NCBI GenBank assembly: GCA_004296775.1
Contig: RHGE01000002.1
Coordinates: 62,001-126,000, forward strand
Reading direction: 5' to 3'
Source of the DNA: Marinilabiliaceae bacterium JC017
GTDB taxonomy: Bacteria; Bacteroidota; Bacteroidia; Bacteroidales; Marinilabiliaceae
DNA: 64,000 nt
Part shown: one piece after another, positions 62,924 to 64,000 of the stretch
Position numbering within the stretch: the first letter of the stretch is position 1
Layout of the letters: each line of letters begins with the position of its first letter
Made by a program: the position numbers and the translations under genes
The notes under the pieces: generated by a model
What the model was told of the DNA's origin: nothing
The model's input: only the letters and a program-made list of their open reading frames with translations
Databases searched by the model: none

Positions 62924-64000
62924 ATGATTACGCAACCGACACTTTTACTGGATAAGCAAATTTGCCTGGCAAACATTGAGCGAATGGCAGAAAAGGCTCA
63001 TGCCAACAATGTGATATTACGTCCCCATTTCAAGACTCATCAATCAGCAGAAATCAGCCACTGGTTCAGGGATTTTAATGTGGATTGCGCAACGGTCTCC
63101 TCTGTGAAAATGGCCCAATACTTCGCCCAAAATGGCTGGAAAGATCTTACCATTGCCTTTCCGGCAAATATTCTGCAATGGCGGGAAATAGACCAATTAG
63201 CCGCTGGCATCAATTTAAACATTGTGGTTGAATCAACCGAAGTGATCTCCTTCCTGGAAAAACAGCTTACCCATCCAGTTGGTATATACATTAAAATTGA
63301 CACCGGATATAACAGAACCGGAATGGAGGCTGAAGATTTTGAGAGCATTCAACAACTGCTAAACCTCCTGGCGAATTGCAAAAAATTAATTTTCATTGGT
63401 TTCCTCAATCATGCCGGACATACCTATGAGGCACATTCCACTGAGGAGATCATGTCAATCAAAAACCAGTCAATACAAAAATTACTGGCGCTGAAAACAT
63501 TTCTAAAGGCGGGTTTCCCGTTGATGCAACTATCCTATGGCGATACCCCCTCTTGTTCATTGAGTAATAACTTTACTGATCTTGATGAAATCAGGCCAGG
63601 AAATTTTGTTTTCTACGATGAAATGCAAACAAACCTTGACACCTGTTCCCGAAATGATATTGCAGTAGCACTCATTTGTCCCATTGTAGCCACACATCCT
63701 AAACGCCAGGAAATGGTGGTACATGGAGGGGCCATACACTTGTCGAAAGACCGATTAACACTCCCAAATGGCGATTCTCATTATGGTGTGGCTGTAAAAT
63801 TTACTGATAATCATTGGCAAACCAACGAAGTAATAGGTACCGTTAAATCGGTTTCTCAAGAACATGGAATCATTAAGCTGAACGATGAATACATCACAAC
63901 CTTTCATCCTGGCGATCTCATTGGTATTCTTCCTATTCACAGTTGTCTGACAGCAAATCTCATGAAAGGATACCTGACCACGGAAGGAGAAAAGATTGAA
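62924..64000 (+). CDS. D-threonine aldolase / D-serine dehydratase-like PLP enzyme, 3' truncated by window edge
   Basis: The frame runs from ATG 62924 to the window end without a stop (about 359 codons visible). The N-terminal part (MITQPTLLLDKQICLANIERM, then LRPHFKTHQ with the PLP lysine) is the alanine-racemase-like barrel of the D-threonine aldolase/DSD1 family. The C-terminal part has the metal-binding PIHSCLTANLM block (His and Cys) typical of D-serine dehydratase-like domains. It acts on a D-amino acid or beta-hydroxy D-amino acid in the cytosol; the exact substrate is unclear. Probably only a few residues are missing at the end. Confidence 0.85.
   Translation, partial: MITQPTLLLDKQICLANIERMAEKAHANNVILRPHFKTHQSAEISHWFRDFNVDCATVSSVKMAQYFAQNGWKDLTIAFPANILQWREIDQLAAGINLNIVVESTEVISFLEKQLTHPVGIYIKIDTGYNRTGMEAEDFESIQQLLNLLANCKKLIFIGFLNHAGHTYEAHSTEEIMSIKNQSIQKLLALKTFLKAGFPLMQLSYGDTPSCSLSNNFTDLDEIRPGNFVFYDEMQTNLDTCSRNDIAVALICPIVATHPKRQEMVVHGGAIHLSKDRLTLPNGDSHYGVAVKFTDNHWQTNEVIGTVKSVSQEHGIIKLNDEYITTFHPGDLIGILPIHSCLTANLMKGYLTTEGEKIE

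Overview
The window looks like a chromosomal piece of a Bacteroidota genome, probably order Marinilabiliales or a near relative (order-level placement is inference). Reasons: a SusD/RagB outer-membrane nutrient-binding lipoprotein with its satellite lipoproteins, promoters of the Bacteroidota type (TTTG, 18-19 bp, TAnnTTTG) upstream of speA, glyA and the dihydrouridine synthase gene, weak Shine-Dalgarno sites, an ExbB-ExbD-ExbD-TonB operon, the short Bacteroidota-type arginine decarboxylase, and families such as DUF4302. No rRNA, tRNA, IS element, prophage or CRISPR array was recognised.

Layout. 1-3264: tail of a Sus-like locus (SusD, HExxH metallohydrolase lipoprotein, DUF4302 lipoprotein). 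3442-7520: speA and a DPP5-like S9 peptidase. 7521-8632: a gene-free island holding a purine tract, a 41-bp tandem array and a GC-rich structured block. 8633-19775: pentapeptide-repeat protein, DEAD-box helicase, DUF434 protein, metallophosphoesterase, short-chain dehydrogenase, RtcB, a cyclase-HD protein, MiaA, a Yip1-like protein and SmpB. 19864-21851: an ECF sigma factor overlapping an anti-sigma/beta-barrel fusion gene. 21853-25622: a compact minus-strand cluster of PqqD-like protein, small peptide, HPr-kinase-like protein, signal-peptidase-like protein and ABC exporter, resembling a RiPP (modified peptide) pathway; this is the best candidate for an undescribed system. 25708-33905: TsaD, TamB and the ExbB/ExbD/ExbD/TonB operon. 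33987-34322: a 21-bp tandem array. 34351-43133: TauE-like permease, GlyA, two ClC channels bracketing a NUMOD4/HTH protein, a GroES-like protein and a Dus enzyme. 43341-50193: a chemoreceptor, a heavily decayed gene, an ECF sigma factor with a Cys-rich tail plus a DUF3795 protein, a broken Ntn-hydrolase and a secreted EEP-family hydrolase. 50819-64000: RlmL-type methyltransferase, a second 21-bp array, an unknown helical protein, a nitronate monooxygenase/FabK-like enzyme with two M16 peptidases, a bifunctional (p)ppGpp synthase/hydrolase, a Fur-family regulator, PurA, an acetyltransferase and the start of a D-threonine aldolase-like gene.

Functional threads. Envelope functions are prominent: Sus-type uptake powered by TonB, TamB-type outer-membrane assembly, and secreted peptidases. 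RNA and tRNA maintenance is scattered through the window (MiaA, TsaD, Dus, RtcB, SmpB, DEAD helicase, RlmL). Accessory signal lies mainly in the peptide-export cluster, in three different intergenic tandem arrays (two with exactly 21-bp periods), in a roughly 109-bp dispersed repeat with a base-paired fold kept through G-U wobbles (two copies, each right after a plus-strand gene), and in two gene relics.
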